Source: Aplysia californica
Lineage: Eukaryota; Mollusca; Gastropoda; Aplysiida; Aplysiidae
Direction of reading: 5' to 3'
Length of the DNA: 64,000 nucleotides
Assembly (NCBI RefSeq): GCF_000002075.1
Contig: NW_004797617.1
Coordinates: forward strand, 708,539 to 772,538
Below the pieces are notes generated by a model. That model was given only the letters and a program-made list of their open reading frames with translations. It ran no database searches and was not told where the DNA came from. Positions 11,914-22,320 of the stretch are shown here, piece after piece (position 1 is the first letter of the stretch; every line of letters starts with the position of its first letter). Both the position numbers and the translations under genes were made by a program.

Positions 11914-12737
11914 GACACCGCTGCGATCCGTTTCTGCCGGCTGCAGAGACTGCAAGAACAATCATGGGAACGACTGGAAGCCAACTTAGTTGCTGGACTG
12001 TGCCACGGAGGTTAGTGACTGCTGGTGTTCACTGCAGGGGTCCTTACCAGGGAGCTGTCCTAAAACCAAGGCATCTACTGCAACGGATACAGTGGGCACA
12101 GGCACATGTCAACTGGCAGAACGCACTGTGGAGGAGAGTCCTCTTCAGTGATGAAAGCAGGTTCTGCGTCGATCCAGTGATTGGCCGTGTCCGTGTGTAG
12201 CGTAAAGACACGACTCGCTATTACGACAACAACATTCTGGAGCGTGACCCCTGGGGAGGCGAGGGCGTGATGATATGGGGAACCAAGGCGTTGAATCATA
12301 GAGTGGAACCTGTCATCTTCCAGAACATTGGTCCAGGACGTGGAAACGGTGTCACGGTTCAGCGCTACATTGCACAAGTCTTGGCACCTCATGTGGTGCC
12401 GTTTCTACAGACCCATCCTAACCGCCTATATCAACAAGACAACGCACGACCACATACCGCACGTGCTACCCAGAACTTCTTGGCGCAGAACAATGTCAAT
12501 TTATTGGCACACCCACCTCGCTCACCTGACTTGAACCCTATTGAACATTTGCTGGACATGATCTAAAGACAGCTTAACCAGACGCAGCCACGGCCTCGAA
12601 CAGCAGCCCAGTTGACTGCAGCCATCATCCAGATCTTCGGTGGCATCCAAAATGGCCAGATCAACCGTTTGATTAACTCTATGAACAGAAGATGCCTTGC
12701 TATAATCGCTGCACGTGGAGGCCATACGCGTTACTAA
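11914..12737 (+). pseudogene. Tc1-like transposase, C-terminal half
   Basis: This resumes the transposase cut by the LINE. Visible blocks are RIQWAQAHVNWQNALWRRVL, FSDESRF (first Asp), GGEGVMIWG, QQDNARPHTARATQNFL (second Asp) and RSPDLNPIEHLLD (Glu). There are 34 residues between second Asp and Glu, the DD34E spacing of Tc1. It ends RRCLAIIAARGGHTRY and a stop at 12737. Stops at about 12198 and 12564 and frame changes at its 5' end make it inactive apart from the LINE. Confidence 0.9.
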
Positions 12738-13189
12738 ATTTGCTCACCAAGGTCAAGGTCAACGTGAGCTCCGATGAATGTGCTGGACCCTAAGTTCATG
12801 TCAGCTATGTCACTCAAGAAGTGTGCAAAGTTTCAGCTACTAAACACAACAAATAACTAGAAACCTATGTGTTGTATTTTGTCAATCATTGTGTTGTAAT
12901 AAAAATTCGCGTTTCTTTTGCACCTCAGTATATATTCCGCGAAAATGATATATTCACAGTGATGCCCCACATATCCTTTCATAATGCCAGAAAACAGTTT
13001 GTGCTCAAATTGCCCCGTTTTGTTAAAAAATGGAAAACGAACGTGATAACCAATGCAAAAGTAAACAGGATTTTGCGTTTCTTTTGCTCGCTAGTATATA
13101 ATATAGTCAAACACGGGTAAGTCGAATTCGTCGGGGATTGAAAATAGTGTTCGAGATTTCCATAATTCACCATGTCCGTGAAAGCCCCA

Positions 13190-14110
13190 AATACAGGGTG
13201 ATTTTTTAAAAACTGTACAACTTTTTTTCTGAATATCTCGCACAAAAATTGTTCTAGAATGCTGTAATTTGGAACAGACATTATTCATTCAAAAAAAATT
13301 TTTGACATAAAAACCACAAAGAAGAAACTTGTTTTGAAAATGGAAATGGCTTAAAGAAAAAAGCACCCAAAAACGCAAAGTTCACCATTTTGAAAAAATC
13401 TTGCAAAGGAAGTCAGGAAAAGATTGGTTGACTTTTTTCTTTATTTTCTGTTTGACATTTAATTTTCCATCCCTGTAGCATTTAAGCAATATTTAATTTC
13501 TTTCACAGAGTTAAAAAAGGAACACTTTTATTTTGGAATTCCTAGAAGCAGTGCTCTACATGCCCTGCTTTGGACTCGACCCAGTTTTAACGAGTCGTTC
13601 GAAATGTTCAATGGCTCCCAAACACAAGCTAAACCATGAGTGTTTTAAGTAACATACACTGTGCATATTCAGCATGAAGGGGCTTCTATAGACAATAGGG
13701 AATGGGGTGCCCAATAGACAGCAATTTTGGAGTCAACATATACCGCAGGGTAAAAATGGGCTTTTCACTAAACCAAATGTCATCGAGGAAATGATCTTGC
13801 TCAGTGCTTTTCAAGACAATCAGAGAACCATGAACAGATTGCCATGCTTTGATCCATGTCACCTCGGCCTAGCGAAGATGATAATGGTACAATCGTAAAT
13901 GAGCTGCCCTGAGAATGCAGACTGCTGAGTTAAGTCCTAGCTGCAGATCGTCTACGGATAGACGTCTCATGGGACTCGACTACTGAAATATGCACCTTGG
14001 TGACGTTTAAAGGGCTGCGTATGGTGCGTCTTCGACCTGAAGTGGTCATTTTAAAGGTAATTTTTAGTTCTGATTCGCTATAGATCCAAACTGACGGAAC
14101 TTCTCTACTC
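13190..14110 (-). pseudogene. Decayed Tc1/mariner-superfamily transposase
   Basis: On the minus strand from 14051: TSGRRRTIRSPLNVTKVHIS, VVESHETSIRRRSAART, then after stops KAHFYPAVYVDSKIAVYWAP. This resembles the common invertebrate transposases with SIRRRS and AHFHLDGYVNSQN blocks. The last block normally holds the first catalytic Asp. The bases ACAGGGTGATTTTTTAAAAA at 13193 look like the terminal repeat of such elements. I did not find the partner end. Assignment is by remembered motif resemblance. Confidence 0.5.
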
Positions 14111-14626
14111 ATGACAAAAAACGTCTTGAGGGCACTTAAGCATTCTTTCCATTCCGTGCCCAGACCTTACGAAATGTCAGGGATGGTGAGTTTGTGGAGG
14201 TGTAATGTTCAATACAAAAAGCACTCTGCTCTTTACTAAACCTAACCATGATCTCAGCAGGCAAACGCAATTTGGAGAAAATAATATCTGCAGACTTCTG
14301 TTGACTTGTTAGACTGCTGTAGCTTGCTATATGGAGTGATTGTTGCAACTTTTAGTTGTAGGCCTAATGCGACCTGATGCGTCATGCTACGAAAATGGGA
14401 ACAAGGTTGAAAACAGGTTGTTTTTTTAATGTGCCATAGAGCGAAACAATTCAATGGACTTATCCTAAAAGAATATCAGACAAATTCCTTTTTGGCTTCA
14501 AAATATTATGTTCAAATCTGAAAAGCAAAACTTCAGTATAGAGGAAGATATTTACAAAACAAGTTGTACACTTGTTGTTGTTTTTATCACCATGTACAAA
14601 GAAAAAGAGAAAACAAGGGAGGTGTT

Positions 14627-14870
14627 TTGTAAGGGAAATAATTAGACCTGCTCGTGGTTCATTCCCTTAGCAGGACATTGGCTATTAAGTTGTTCCCCTT
14701 TGAAGAATCACTTCCATGTTGTTTATTATGTCATTTTCATATCATAAATAAATTGTTTGGTTATGTTCGACCCAAGACGAGACTCCTGTGTTCCTGATTG
14801 ATGTTCAAGTTTGCTGTTACAAGTTTCCTGTTACAAGTTACAAGTCTTAACATTGGCGACGAGGATCGGA
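14627..14870 (+). mobile_element. Possible solo LTR with primer-binding region (fossil)
   Basis: A stretch of about 230 bases starts TGTAAGGGAAATAATTAGAC, has a polyadenylation-like ATAAATAAA near 14744 and ends CTTAACA. It is followed at once by TTGGCGACGAGGATCGG, which looks like the primer-binding site and leader of a Ty3/Gypsy-type element. No coding part follows, so this is at most a broken, old remnant. Low certainty. Confidence 0.4.
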
Positions 14871-14924
14871 TCTACAAGCAAGCAAGATCAAGACCCTGTT
14901 GAAACCTACACAGCCAAGCCAAGC

Positions 14925-15010
14925 CTGCTCTACTCAGCTCAGCCCAGCCAGCCGGCTCTGCCCAGCGCAGCCCAGCCCAGCCCAGCCCAGCGCAGCCCAG
15001 CCCAGCCGAC
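14925..15010. repeat. CAGCC-rich simple repeat
   Basis: Degenerate repeats of CCCAG/CAGCC. Open frames on both strands here are products of the repeat. Confidence 0.85.
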
Positions 15011-15129
15011 TGGTCCGGATACAAGCTAAGCTGCCTGCCTCTACAACAAGCCTTCTATGAAGCAAGAAAGCCTTCCTACGCCTTGGGAAGCGACACAGGA
15101 GTATAAGGAACATCATTTTTACAACATAT

Positions 15130-15385
15130 TTGAATAGCACTTCTGACTCATCGCACAGCTCTGCTGACAGACGATACAGCTACGCTGCTTTAGCACACGA
15201 TAATGTATACATTCATTTGCACGGTGCGAGCCAGGCGAGCTACAGGTCAGACCTACAGAGCCACTCTGGGACCGGCATTAGCCTGATCCCCTGTAAGGAC
15301 TTTTCTGTTGACATTCACCGCTTGGCGCTCATATGACCTTATGCAATTGTGAGCACCGTAAAACTTCTACTTTAAAAAAAAACAA
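15130..15385 (+). mobile_element. SINE copy C with LINE-shared 3' tail
   Basis: The 3' part reads AGCCTGATCCCCTGTAAGGA, then CTGTTGACATTCACCGCTT, then the shared tail GGCGCTCATATGACCTTATG (15324) to CCGTAAAAC, and an A-rich end. The first blocks match the SINE at 54.6/57.8 kb, so both belong to one subfamily. The 5' boundary is uncertain, and I see no clear tRNA head in this copy. Confidence 0.7.
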
Positions 15386-15639
15386 ACTAAACTAACTTTT
15401 GTTAACTTTGTGTAGAGCTCAAAACATTGTACTGGCTACCTCGTCAAAAGTATCTGATTCTGGTAAATCAGCGGAATGCCGATTATGATAGAAAGCATTG
15501 CCATCTAGAATATGGATGTGTTCATGGTCACGAGATGGGCTTTGAAGAGTTTATGCATAAGAACTGCTTCGTTTGTTTTATAGGAAATCCATCCGGGGTG
15601 GCTAGGGCCCAAGGCACTGGTCCTAGAGGATAATCCATC

Positions 15640-16560
15640 ACTTTTTGAGGGTCCATATCATTTTCTGCAGACAACGCGAGAAGCTGCCCAAACATGTTTC
15701 TTTGGACTGTTAATTTCACCTCCTTTATCTTTGTTGTCTTCAGATTAGCTGTCTTTAGTTGTGAAGCAGAAGTCAGTTTCCTGTTTCTTTTGAGAGGTAC
15801 ATGGAAACTGTCAGCTTGTTCAATGAGGGTTGTCTCGACAAAATGTTCATATATAACAGCTGTTTTCCATCTTTTTCAATTGACAAAAGATCAGCTTCTA
15901 CTTTCTCTGTAGCTACCATTCCTGAAGACAGAGAAATCAGTCTGTCATTTCCAACAGTGTCAAATGGGTTGATAAACGATTCAAAAGATTGCTTGACACT
16001 TTGTACACTTTTATCTGCTAGTCTCATTTGTGATTGGTGGCAGTCTTTGTGTTCTTGAACCTTAATGTCCAGTCTAGATTCTTCTAACAAGGCAGTGACA
16101 AAGCTCGCCCTGTTTTGTCTCGTCATGCACCACTTGCGGTATGCAGCAACATTTTGACTAAAACCAACAATGCCACCCTTACATTTGGCCTGGCGGCTAA
16201 TTGTTTGCTCAATTGTTAAGTCCACAGCATTTCTTGCACCTGACGCTCTTGACCTGCGCACACTGAATCTTTTGCATCACAAAAACTCTTCAGCACCAGG
16301 ATGAGAATCTTTCAGGTTCAGTAGAAAGATGATGTATGCGTAGAGGTATCTAGCTAAAGAAAAGGGGATACATCTGCTCAAAACAAGTTATGTGCAAGTC
16401 AACGTCATTTCTCTTTGTTGCCATAAGACAGTTGAGAACTTTCCACACTGAATCCATGTTCATCATCCAAAACTGAGCCGTTTTGCCCTGTTTCCCGTGA
16501 CGAACATCCTGTCCTGAACTGAAAATAACTGTGAGACAAAAATACACATGACGCCTATGT
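15640..16560 (-). pseudogene. Fragment of a multicopy invertebrate family, unknown function
   Basis: Minus-strand coding runs from about 16547 (QFWMMNMDSVWKVLNCLMAT, DLHITCFEQMYPLFF) to about 15773 (ARNAVDLTIEQTISRQAKCK, GGIVGFSQNVAAYRKWCMTR, QNRASFVTALL). I recall many unannotated invertebrate proteins with the order MYMDSV, DWDLHL, DLTIEQT, GGxxGFSxNxxAxxRW. They appear in repeat-like numbers, but I know of no established function. A frameshift or lost segment lies between the two frames near 16270-16340. Confidence 0.5.
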
Positions 16561-17594
16561 GCCCACGTTTTTAAAATGACGTGCGGCAGTTTTGCATTCT
16601 TTTCAATATAGCAATAGCAAGGGTTATAACTCCTTAACTCTTAGTTGTTTTGCATAAAGTCCTTCTCAGTTTGTACCTTAAACTAAAGTGAGTGCCTATC
16701 AGAAAACTATTGTACCGGGTTATAGAAGATTTGAAGCAATGGAATTAATCATTTCTATAGATTTTGAGAAATCAGCCTTTGAATTTTCTTTTTTCCTCTT
16801 TGCACTTTGTAATTAATCCGCAAAAAATTTTTTTACAACACTTACATCATCTTCTAATATTGAGTTTTACACCATATGAAAGTACTCATTGTTTGCTTCA
16901 TAGAGAACCCAAACGTAAAAATCAAGTATTTTCTTAATTTCTGGACAATCAAGGGCCTTAACTCTGTATGTTGCTAACATTTTGGTGCAAACTTTTTTTG
17001 GGGAAAGTCCCTAGGTCCAACCCTTTCAGGTAATCATGGTGGCGAAAAATCCCCAAGGAGGGGGGGAGGTTCCACTCCCAGTAGCCCATAGCCTAATATC
17101 CATTCAGCTGGTAACTGGCACAATCAACAAGTCAATCCTTTCATGGATCGCGTAGAGGAGGGAGGAGCAGTTATGGCATTGTACCGCCTGCAATGATACC
17201 TATTCTCCAACCCAGTACAAGTATAGCTATAAATAATACACTGCCGACTTGCCAGTCATGTTACAGTTTAATTAGATGCCTGTTGACCGTTTTAGGGCCC
17301 GTGTCCACTGCTACGGATACCAACCGATCCGATTCCATCCGTCTCTCGGAAAGTCGGTAGCTGAAATGGAGTACCGATTATTGCCTAAGAAATTAGTGAA
17401 AAATCCGTTTGGTTGTATCAACAGACACGACATGACACGCCCCGACAAAATACATGTCGGTTGGAAAGCCGCTTGCTGCATTTTTTTTAGCCGGGCCGGG
17501 TCGAGACTCATGAGCCATAGGCCCCGACGGAGCTAAAAAAAATAACAAATTCTAATTATGAGTTCGGATTAAAATTCTAATGTCATATTCGTAA
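16561..17594. other. Non-coding stretch, nothing firmly recognised
   Basis: AT-rich. A GC-richer block at 17290-17540 starts GGGCCCGTGTCCACTGCTAC, which resembles ends of some MITEs. I found no matching partner, so no element is claimed. Confidence 0.5.
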
Positions 17595-18037
17595 GGGGCT
17601 GTTCAAATATAATCTTACACCTGGAGGGGGGGGGGGGTGTGTCTTTGGCTCCTGTAAGAAAAGTGTAAGAAAGGGGGGGGGGGGGGTCTTGAACCAATGT
17701 AATATTACACTTTTGTGAGGGGGAAAAAATAAAGAAAAAAAAGGGTGGCCTTGGTCAAGAAAGGCTGCATGGTGTGCAGAGGCCACACTGAATGTGGAAA
17801 ATATTTTCAAAGTATTGCAGCATTGAAGAGGCACAGGACTTTACGCAGCAAGAAATGGAGGTGGAGGAGAAAGAGGAGACAGAGCAGGAAGTTGGAATAG
17901 GACCCAGATTTGGAAGACAGCTCAGCAGATGCCCCTGTTTTATAAAAATATTTTTGACATAATGATGAACACTGCATTTGTTGATGATAACTATTTTCAT
18001 TTTTTGTTTTAAGTATAATGGTCAGCAATAACAGATA

Positions 18038-18457
18038 CAGTGGAATCCGGATAAAGTCAACTCTTGCTTACAGTCAACACCTCACTGTGGTCCCGTTTCT
18101 TACCTTCTTTGTTTAAGTAATTGTGTTTCTGATACATATAAATACAGTCAACCGCTTGAGTGTTTACCTTGCGTAAAGTCAACAATTTGGGGCTTAATCC
18201 CAAGATGAATTCATTTAAGAAAAGATATTAAGGTCCTGAGCTAGTGGTGTTCACACCTCCAATTACTTTGTTCACTCATTATCTCTTGTTTTGGTGACAA
18301 CTTCAGAATTATACTCACTGAAATTGAGCTAACATCTTGTTACCAGCTACTTTGTAATTTTGTAGCAGGCATCTTCAATTTTCAATGGCGAGTAGCTCAG
18401 TGGATAAAGTCAACCTTGGTCAAAGTCAACACTTTTTTTTGGTCCCGAATTCCACTG
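18038..18457. mobile_element. pogo/Tigger-type MITE nested in the Harbinger-like element
   Basis: Ends CAGTGGAATCCGGATAAAGT (18038) and, on the minus strand, CAGTGGAATTCGGGACC (18457 inward). They are flanked by TA (18036-18037 and 18458-18459). The interior has repeated AAAGTCAAC blocks. The CAGTGGAA start and TA target fit the pogo/Tigger branch of Tc1/mariner. The 420-bp length leaves no room for a transposase. Confidence 0.8.
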
Positions 18458-18649
18458 TAATTTGTTTTATTAGTAATTAAGGCGCTTTAGAAATTGACAT
18501 GAGTCTCATTTTTTTCCTTATTAGTAAGAAAGAGTGTATGCTATATTTTGCTTGAATGATTTACTCTGTCATTTATTTTTTTTTGTAAATGTAGAACTGC
18601 ATATTATTATGTGCATACGTATGATATCTGTGTATGTGTTCCGTTCAAT

Positions 18650-18925
18650 TTATCGATCTTAAGATTGCGCTGCACGTTTTAACGGTCGTATCATTGCGTG
18701 GCAATCTTAAGATTGTGGGGCTATTTTAAGATTGCGCTGCACGTTTCAACGATTATATAATTGTATCATTCTTGTGAGCTCTTCAGTTTAATATCTAGTT
18801 TTAATTTTCATATTTTTGCACTTTTGAAAATACACGTGAATGTTCCTTGATGTGAGTAAAAGAATAAAGATGGAAGTGAATTATACGATCGTTAAAATGT
18901 GCAGCACAATCTTAAGATTGCCGCG
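18650..18925. repeat. Internal inverted/direct repeat cluster
   Basis: The motif CTTAAGATTGCGCTGCACGT occurs near 18658, and a similar block lies near 18723. An inverted counterpart (GTGCAGCACAATCTTAAGAT) lies at 18899-18918. The outer arms (about 40 bp) could pair. It may be a separate small palindromic MITE inside the Harbinger-like element. Confidence 0.6.
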
Positions 18926-19579
18926 TAATTATACTATTGTTAAAACGCGCAAATTGCGCCGATCTGTAAATTGCGCGAAACATAATATGCATGTTCTTCA
19001 TGAATATTATGTAGAGCGCATGGAACAATGATTGTAACACGGATTTGTGAGATATAAATGTTATAATATTAGTATTATAAGCGTACAATGTAAAACTACC
19101 AGGGGGAGGGGGGAGGGACAGGTAAATGTAAGAAAAGTGTAAGAATGGGGGGGGGGGGGTCCAAAAATCCCCAAAAAGGTGTAAGATTATATTTGAACAG
19201 CCCATAATCAGCCCCTCAAAATTAGCAAGGTCCTCGCTCAAACCACCTGGTTTAAATATGCATATTAACAATTTTACCAATTTGCGTAGTAGCGACACAT
19301 TGCAGCACTTATAAATATCTTTGTCACAGCAAACTCCTGCAACTTTTTTGAAAACTTGAACTGACAATAACTAGATCTAATGTTTCCTATTACAGAACAG
19401 GGAGATTCTGGTACAGAGGGTGATGAGCAGGTAGGATCAGGTTTGTTGAACACAATGACTCTTTTTGTCCTCTGACTCACCAGCTGGTTCATCGTCCAAT
19501 AGCTGTTCATCTGGTTCTTCTGATTTCCGTCTGCTTCACATTTGGTCAACTCAGCACTCTTTCTCGTCGTAGCGGATGA

Positions 19580-20230
19580 TCATGGTGTCGTTCTCATTTA
19601 GGACGAATGAATAGCCCTGATCTTTGTCCTTCTGATCTTTTCCCTATCTTCGTCATTATCTAAGTTCTTGAGTCTTCTTGAAACTGCCTGGGTGTCAAAG
19701 AAATCTTGCGCAGACATGTCCTTGACATTGTAAGGACTCTTACTCCTTCGTGTTCCACAGACGACAGTCGTCCACTGTTCTGGTGTAAATACTGGGATTC
19801 GTTTGGCAGCATGGATGATCACAGAGTGCACGGAGTTATTCTCATTCTGGGTGTGTCCGATCTGTAAGAAGCCGTGCTTAAGTTTCTTTACAGAGGGCAG
19901 TGTTTTCAGACAGCTAAAACATCGTCGCGTTGTACCTGTTCTGGTTTTGGCCTGTGCAGTTGTCATAAATAAAATGAAAAACTGTTTTACTTCGAGCTGC
20001 ATCATCATCATCAAGAGCCAAATTTGCGGCAGACATTGGCGATCATGGTTCAGCATTCATTCCTTTTCTAGGATGCTCTAAAAAAAAAAAGCTACGTTAC
20101 CCTGATCTTTCCCCGTTACCCATCTGTTCTCTAAGTAGGTTGCTCTGGGCCTATCCCTGCCTTGTTTGCCTTAAATTTCGTCAGTGCGAGCTAGATGGTT
20201 AAGACTTTTATGTCTATTCAGGTGTCCCAA
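19580..20230 (-). pseudogene. Unknown multicopy gene, C-terminal part
   Basis: Minus strand. Near 19980-20000 one frame reads IYDNCTGQNQNRYNATM. A second frame gives LKHGFLQIGHTQNENNSVHS, RIPVFTPEQWTTVVCGTRRS and KTKIRAIHSS to about 19598. I recall many unannotated invertebrate proteins with a SDNCGGQNKN block, then GHTQNExDSVHS. The Asp/Asn-rich block could be part of an RNase H-like fold, but that is conjecture. A T-run plus AG near 20080 may be an intron acceptor. The N-terminal part lies at 25.9-26.7 kb. Confidence 0.55.
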
Positions 20231-20298
20231 AAACTATATTTGTCTTTTCCTAGTTGTTTCTAACAGTGGGCGTCCCACTTGGGCTTCATCAAGTACTA

Positions 20299-20492
20299 CA
20301 GTGGGTCGGGGGGAGGGGGGATATAAATAGACCCACTGCTTCGTCTGCAGAAGGTGCAACCCCCTCAAAGGCGGAGTGTCGCACACGAACCCCAACCCTC
20401 TGGGATCCGTGTGCGACACTCACTTTGGTGTATCTTCCTCTTCTCCTTCCTTCTTTCTTTCTTCTTCTATCTTTTCTCCCACCGCTGACCTC
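20299..20492 (+). promoter_or_regulatory. LINE 5' UTR monomer 1, left part
   Basis: Begins CAGTGGGTC, with an expanded G run before ATATAAATA and GACCCACTG. The arms GAGTGTCGCACAC (20374-20386) and GTGTGCGACACTC (20409-20421) form a perfect 13-bp stem. A pyrimidine run follows. The monomer is cut at GCTGACCTC by the inserted RT fragment and resumes at 21580. Confidence 0.75.
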
Positions 20493-21579
20493 GTATTTGT
20501 GGATCGTATTTGTGGATCAAGAAAAAGCCTTTGATCGAGTAAATAGAAACAAGCTATGGAAGATCTTAGAGCAGTACGACATCAAGGGACAACTGCTAGA
20601 CAACATCAGGGCTATCTGTGCCAACAGCAGAAGCGCTGTCCGAACTACCAGTGGAACATCGGACTGGTTTCCAGTAACATCCGGAGTGAGACAGGGCTGC
20701 AATCTCTCCCCTCTGCTCTTCGTGATCTACATGGACCAGATAACAAAAGAGGCCGATCCAGACCCAGAGGCACTCATCGAACTCATGTTTGCAGATGACC
20801 TGGCAATGATTAACAACAAGACTCAGCTACAGGAGCATATAAACCAACTAAATGCGAGCTGCGAAAAATATGACATGAAGATCAGTATAAGCAAGACCGA
20901 AGTCATGACAATTAGCAGAAGACCAGGTAAAGTGGATATCAACATCAATGGATCCCAACTAAAACAAAGCAGAGAATTCAAATACTTGGGCAGCATTTTC
21001 ACAGAAAATGGAAAATTAGATCGAGAGATAGAAACTAGATGCCAGAGAGCCAACGCAGTCAGCTACCAACTGGGCCCTCTCCTGAAACATCCCAATATCC
21101 CCATGAGCACCAAGGCGAAGCTCATCAACGCCATTTTCCTTCCAACGCTCACATATCAGTGCCAGACATGGACTCTAACAAAAGCCCTAGAGAGGAAACT
21201 GGTCACATGCGAGATGAAATGCTTAAGAAGAGCGGTCAACAAAACAAGAAGAGACAAAATTAAAAATGAAGTCATAAGGGACACCGTGGGAGCAACACCA
21301 GTCCTACCACACATTGAAAAACAAAAGGTCAAGTGGTTCGGACACCTCACGCGGATGCCCTCAAACCATCCAGCTCTGAGAGCATACAGCATTAAATATT
21401 CTGGATGGAGAACCAGAGGAAGACCAAGGCGACGATGGAGTGAATCTGTGGCAGACACCCTTAAAGATCATGGGATGTCCCTCCTACAGGCCACACGACT
21501 TGCTGCAGACAGACACCTGTGTCTCCCCGCGACACCCCAGGGTACAAGCGGAAGAAAAAAGTAAAAGTAAGTAAAGTAA
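20493..21579 (+). mobile_element. 5'-truncated LINE of a different clade (RTE/L2-like)
   Basis: A perfect 9-bp target duplication GCTGACCTC flanks it (20484-20492 and 21580-21588). It carries the C-terminal two thirds of a reverse transcriptase and a GTAAAAGTAAGTAAAGTAAG tail. It is inserted inside monomer 1 of LINE copy 2, so it is younger than that copy. The 13-base segment GTATTTGTGGATC is repeated head to tail at its 5' end (20493-20518). Confidence 0.85.
20506..21564 (+). pseudogene. Reverse transcriptase C-terminal part (RTE/L2-like)
   Basis: The frame is open to the stop at 21562-21564. Visible are FVDQEKAFDRVNRNKLWKIL (motif A), SGVRQGCNLSPLLFVIYMDQ, FADDLAMI (catalytic FADD), ISKTEVMTISR, EFKYLGSIFTENGKLD, the Trp-rich thumb segment TWTLTKALERKLVTCEMKCL and VKWFGHLTRMPSNHP. 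The endonuclease and the first RT motifs are lost by 5' truncation. With no stop in about 350 codons, it is a recent insertion. The clade is assigned by the FADD motif and C-terminal style only. Confidence 0.85.
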
Positions 21580-21860
21580 GCTGACCTCAAGTGCAGTAAA
21601 AAGAGAGGTCACCCATCCCACAGAGTGGGCGCCCTCGTTGACCGTGAGGTGCGACCCGTGCGGAGGGAAACTGGGTACCTGGCGGTTGAGGTGAGATCAG
21701 TCCACGGACTGTCCCTCGCCAACACACCTCTTTGGCCCAGGTTTTCCTCTTAGACGGGAGGGTGGCACGGCCCATGCCACTCAATCGGTTGAGAGCTGAA
21801 ACCCCATCAAGCCCTGGGTCAATCTTGACGGGAGGGTCTTGTACTTTCTCGTTGAGAACC
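21580..21860 (+). promoter_or_regulatory. LINE 5' UTR monomer 1, right part
   Basis: Continues monomer 1 from GCTGACCTCAAGTGCAGTAA to TTCTCGTTGAGAACC. It differs from the later monomers by an extra C near 21632 and a few substitutions. Confidence 0.8.
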
Positions 21861-22320
21861 CCCAGTGGGTCGGGGGGATATAAATAGACCCACTGCTTCG
21901 TCTGCAGAAGGTGCAACCCTTTCAAAGGCGAGGTGTCGCACACGGACCCCAATCCTCTGAGATCCGGATGTGACGCCTACTTTGGTGTATCTTCCTCTTC
22001 TCCTTCCTTCTTTCTTTCTTCTTCTATCTTTCCTACCACCGCTGACCTCATGTGCAGTAAAAAGAGAGGTCACCCATCCCACAGAGTGGGCGCCTCGTTG
22101 ACCGTGAGGTGCGACCCGTGCGGAGGGAAACTGGGTACCAGGCGGTTGAGGTGAGATCAGTCCACGGACTGTCCCTCGCCAACACACCTCTTTGGCCCAG
22201 GTTTTCCTCTTAGACGGGAGGGTGGCACGGCCCATGCCACTCAATCGGTTGAGAGCTGAAACCCCATCAAGCCCTGGGTCAATCTTGACGGGAGGGTCTT
22301 GTACTTTCTCGTTGAGAACC
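21861..22320 (+). promoter_or_regulatory. LINE 5' UTR monomer 2 (460 bp)
   Basis: Starts CCCAGTGGGTCGGGGGGATA, with TAAATA and GACCCACTG following. By eye it differs from monomer 3 at a single base (ACCAGG instead of ACCTGG, about 22140). Confidence 0.85.

Larger units (their letters stand above)
6250..12928 (+). mobile_element. Inner Tc1-like transposon, split by a LINE
   Basis: The left end GTGAGGTGCAAAAAAAACGC (6250) matches the right end on the minus strand, CTGAGGTGCAAAAGAAACGC (12928 inward), followed by GAATTTTT in both. TA dinucleotides flank it (6248-6249 and 12929-12930). It lies inside the outer Tc1-like element. Its transposase gene is cut by the LINE at 6788-11913. Its terminal sequence differs from the outer element, so the two are distinct families. 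Confidence 0.88.
4910..13094 (+). mobile_element. Outer Tc1-like transposon, interrupted
   Basis: The left end CTAGCGAGCAAAAGAAACGC (4910) matches the right end read on the minus strand (13094 inward) over about 24 bp. Both sides are flanked by TA (4908-4909 and 13095-13096). The body before the interruption carries a decayed transposase (5218-6212). A second Tc1-like element (6250-12928) sits just downstream of that gene. Without the insertion the element would be about 1.5 kb, normal for Tc1 elements. Confidence 0.85.
17595..19204. mobile_element. Harbinger-like non-autonomous transposon
   Basis: Perfect 27-bp terminal inverted repeats start GGGCTGTTCAAATATAATCT (17596-17622) and mirror it at 19177-19203. 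TAA flanks both sides (17592-17594 and 19205-19207). A 3-bp TAA/TTA target duplication is typical of PIF/Harbinger. Just inside each end lie poly-G runs and the shared block GTAAGAAAAGTGTAAGAA. No transposase is visible. The interior carries a pogo-type MITE and an inverted-repeat cluster. A lone related end occurs at 35941. Confidence 0.75.

Noticed and set aside
14811-15029. Gln/Pro/Ala-rich frame
   Set aside because: Driven by the CAGCC simple repeat.
17276-17540. Possible small transposon starting GGGCCCGTGTCCACTGC
   Set aside because: No matching inverted end or target duplication was found.
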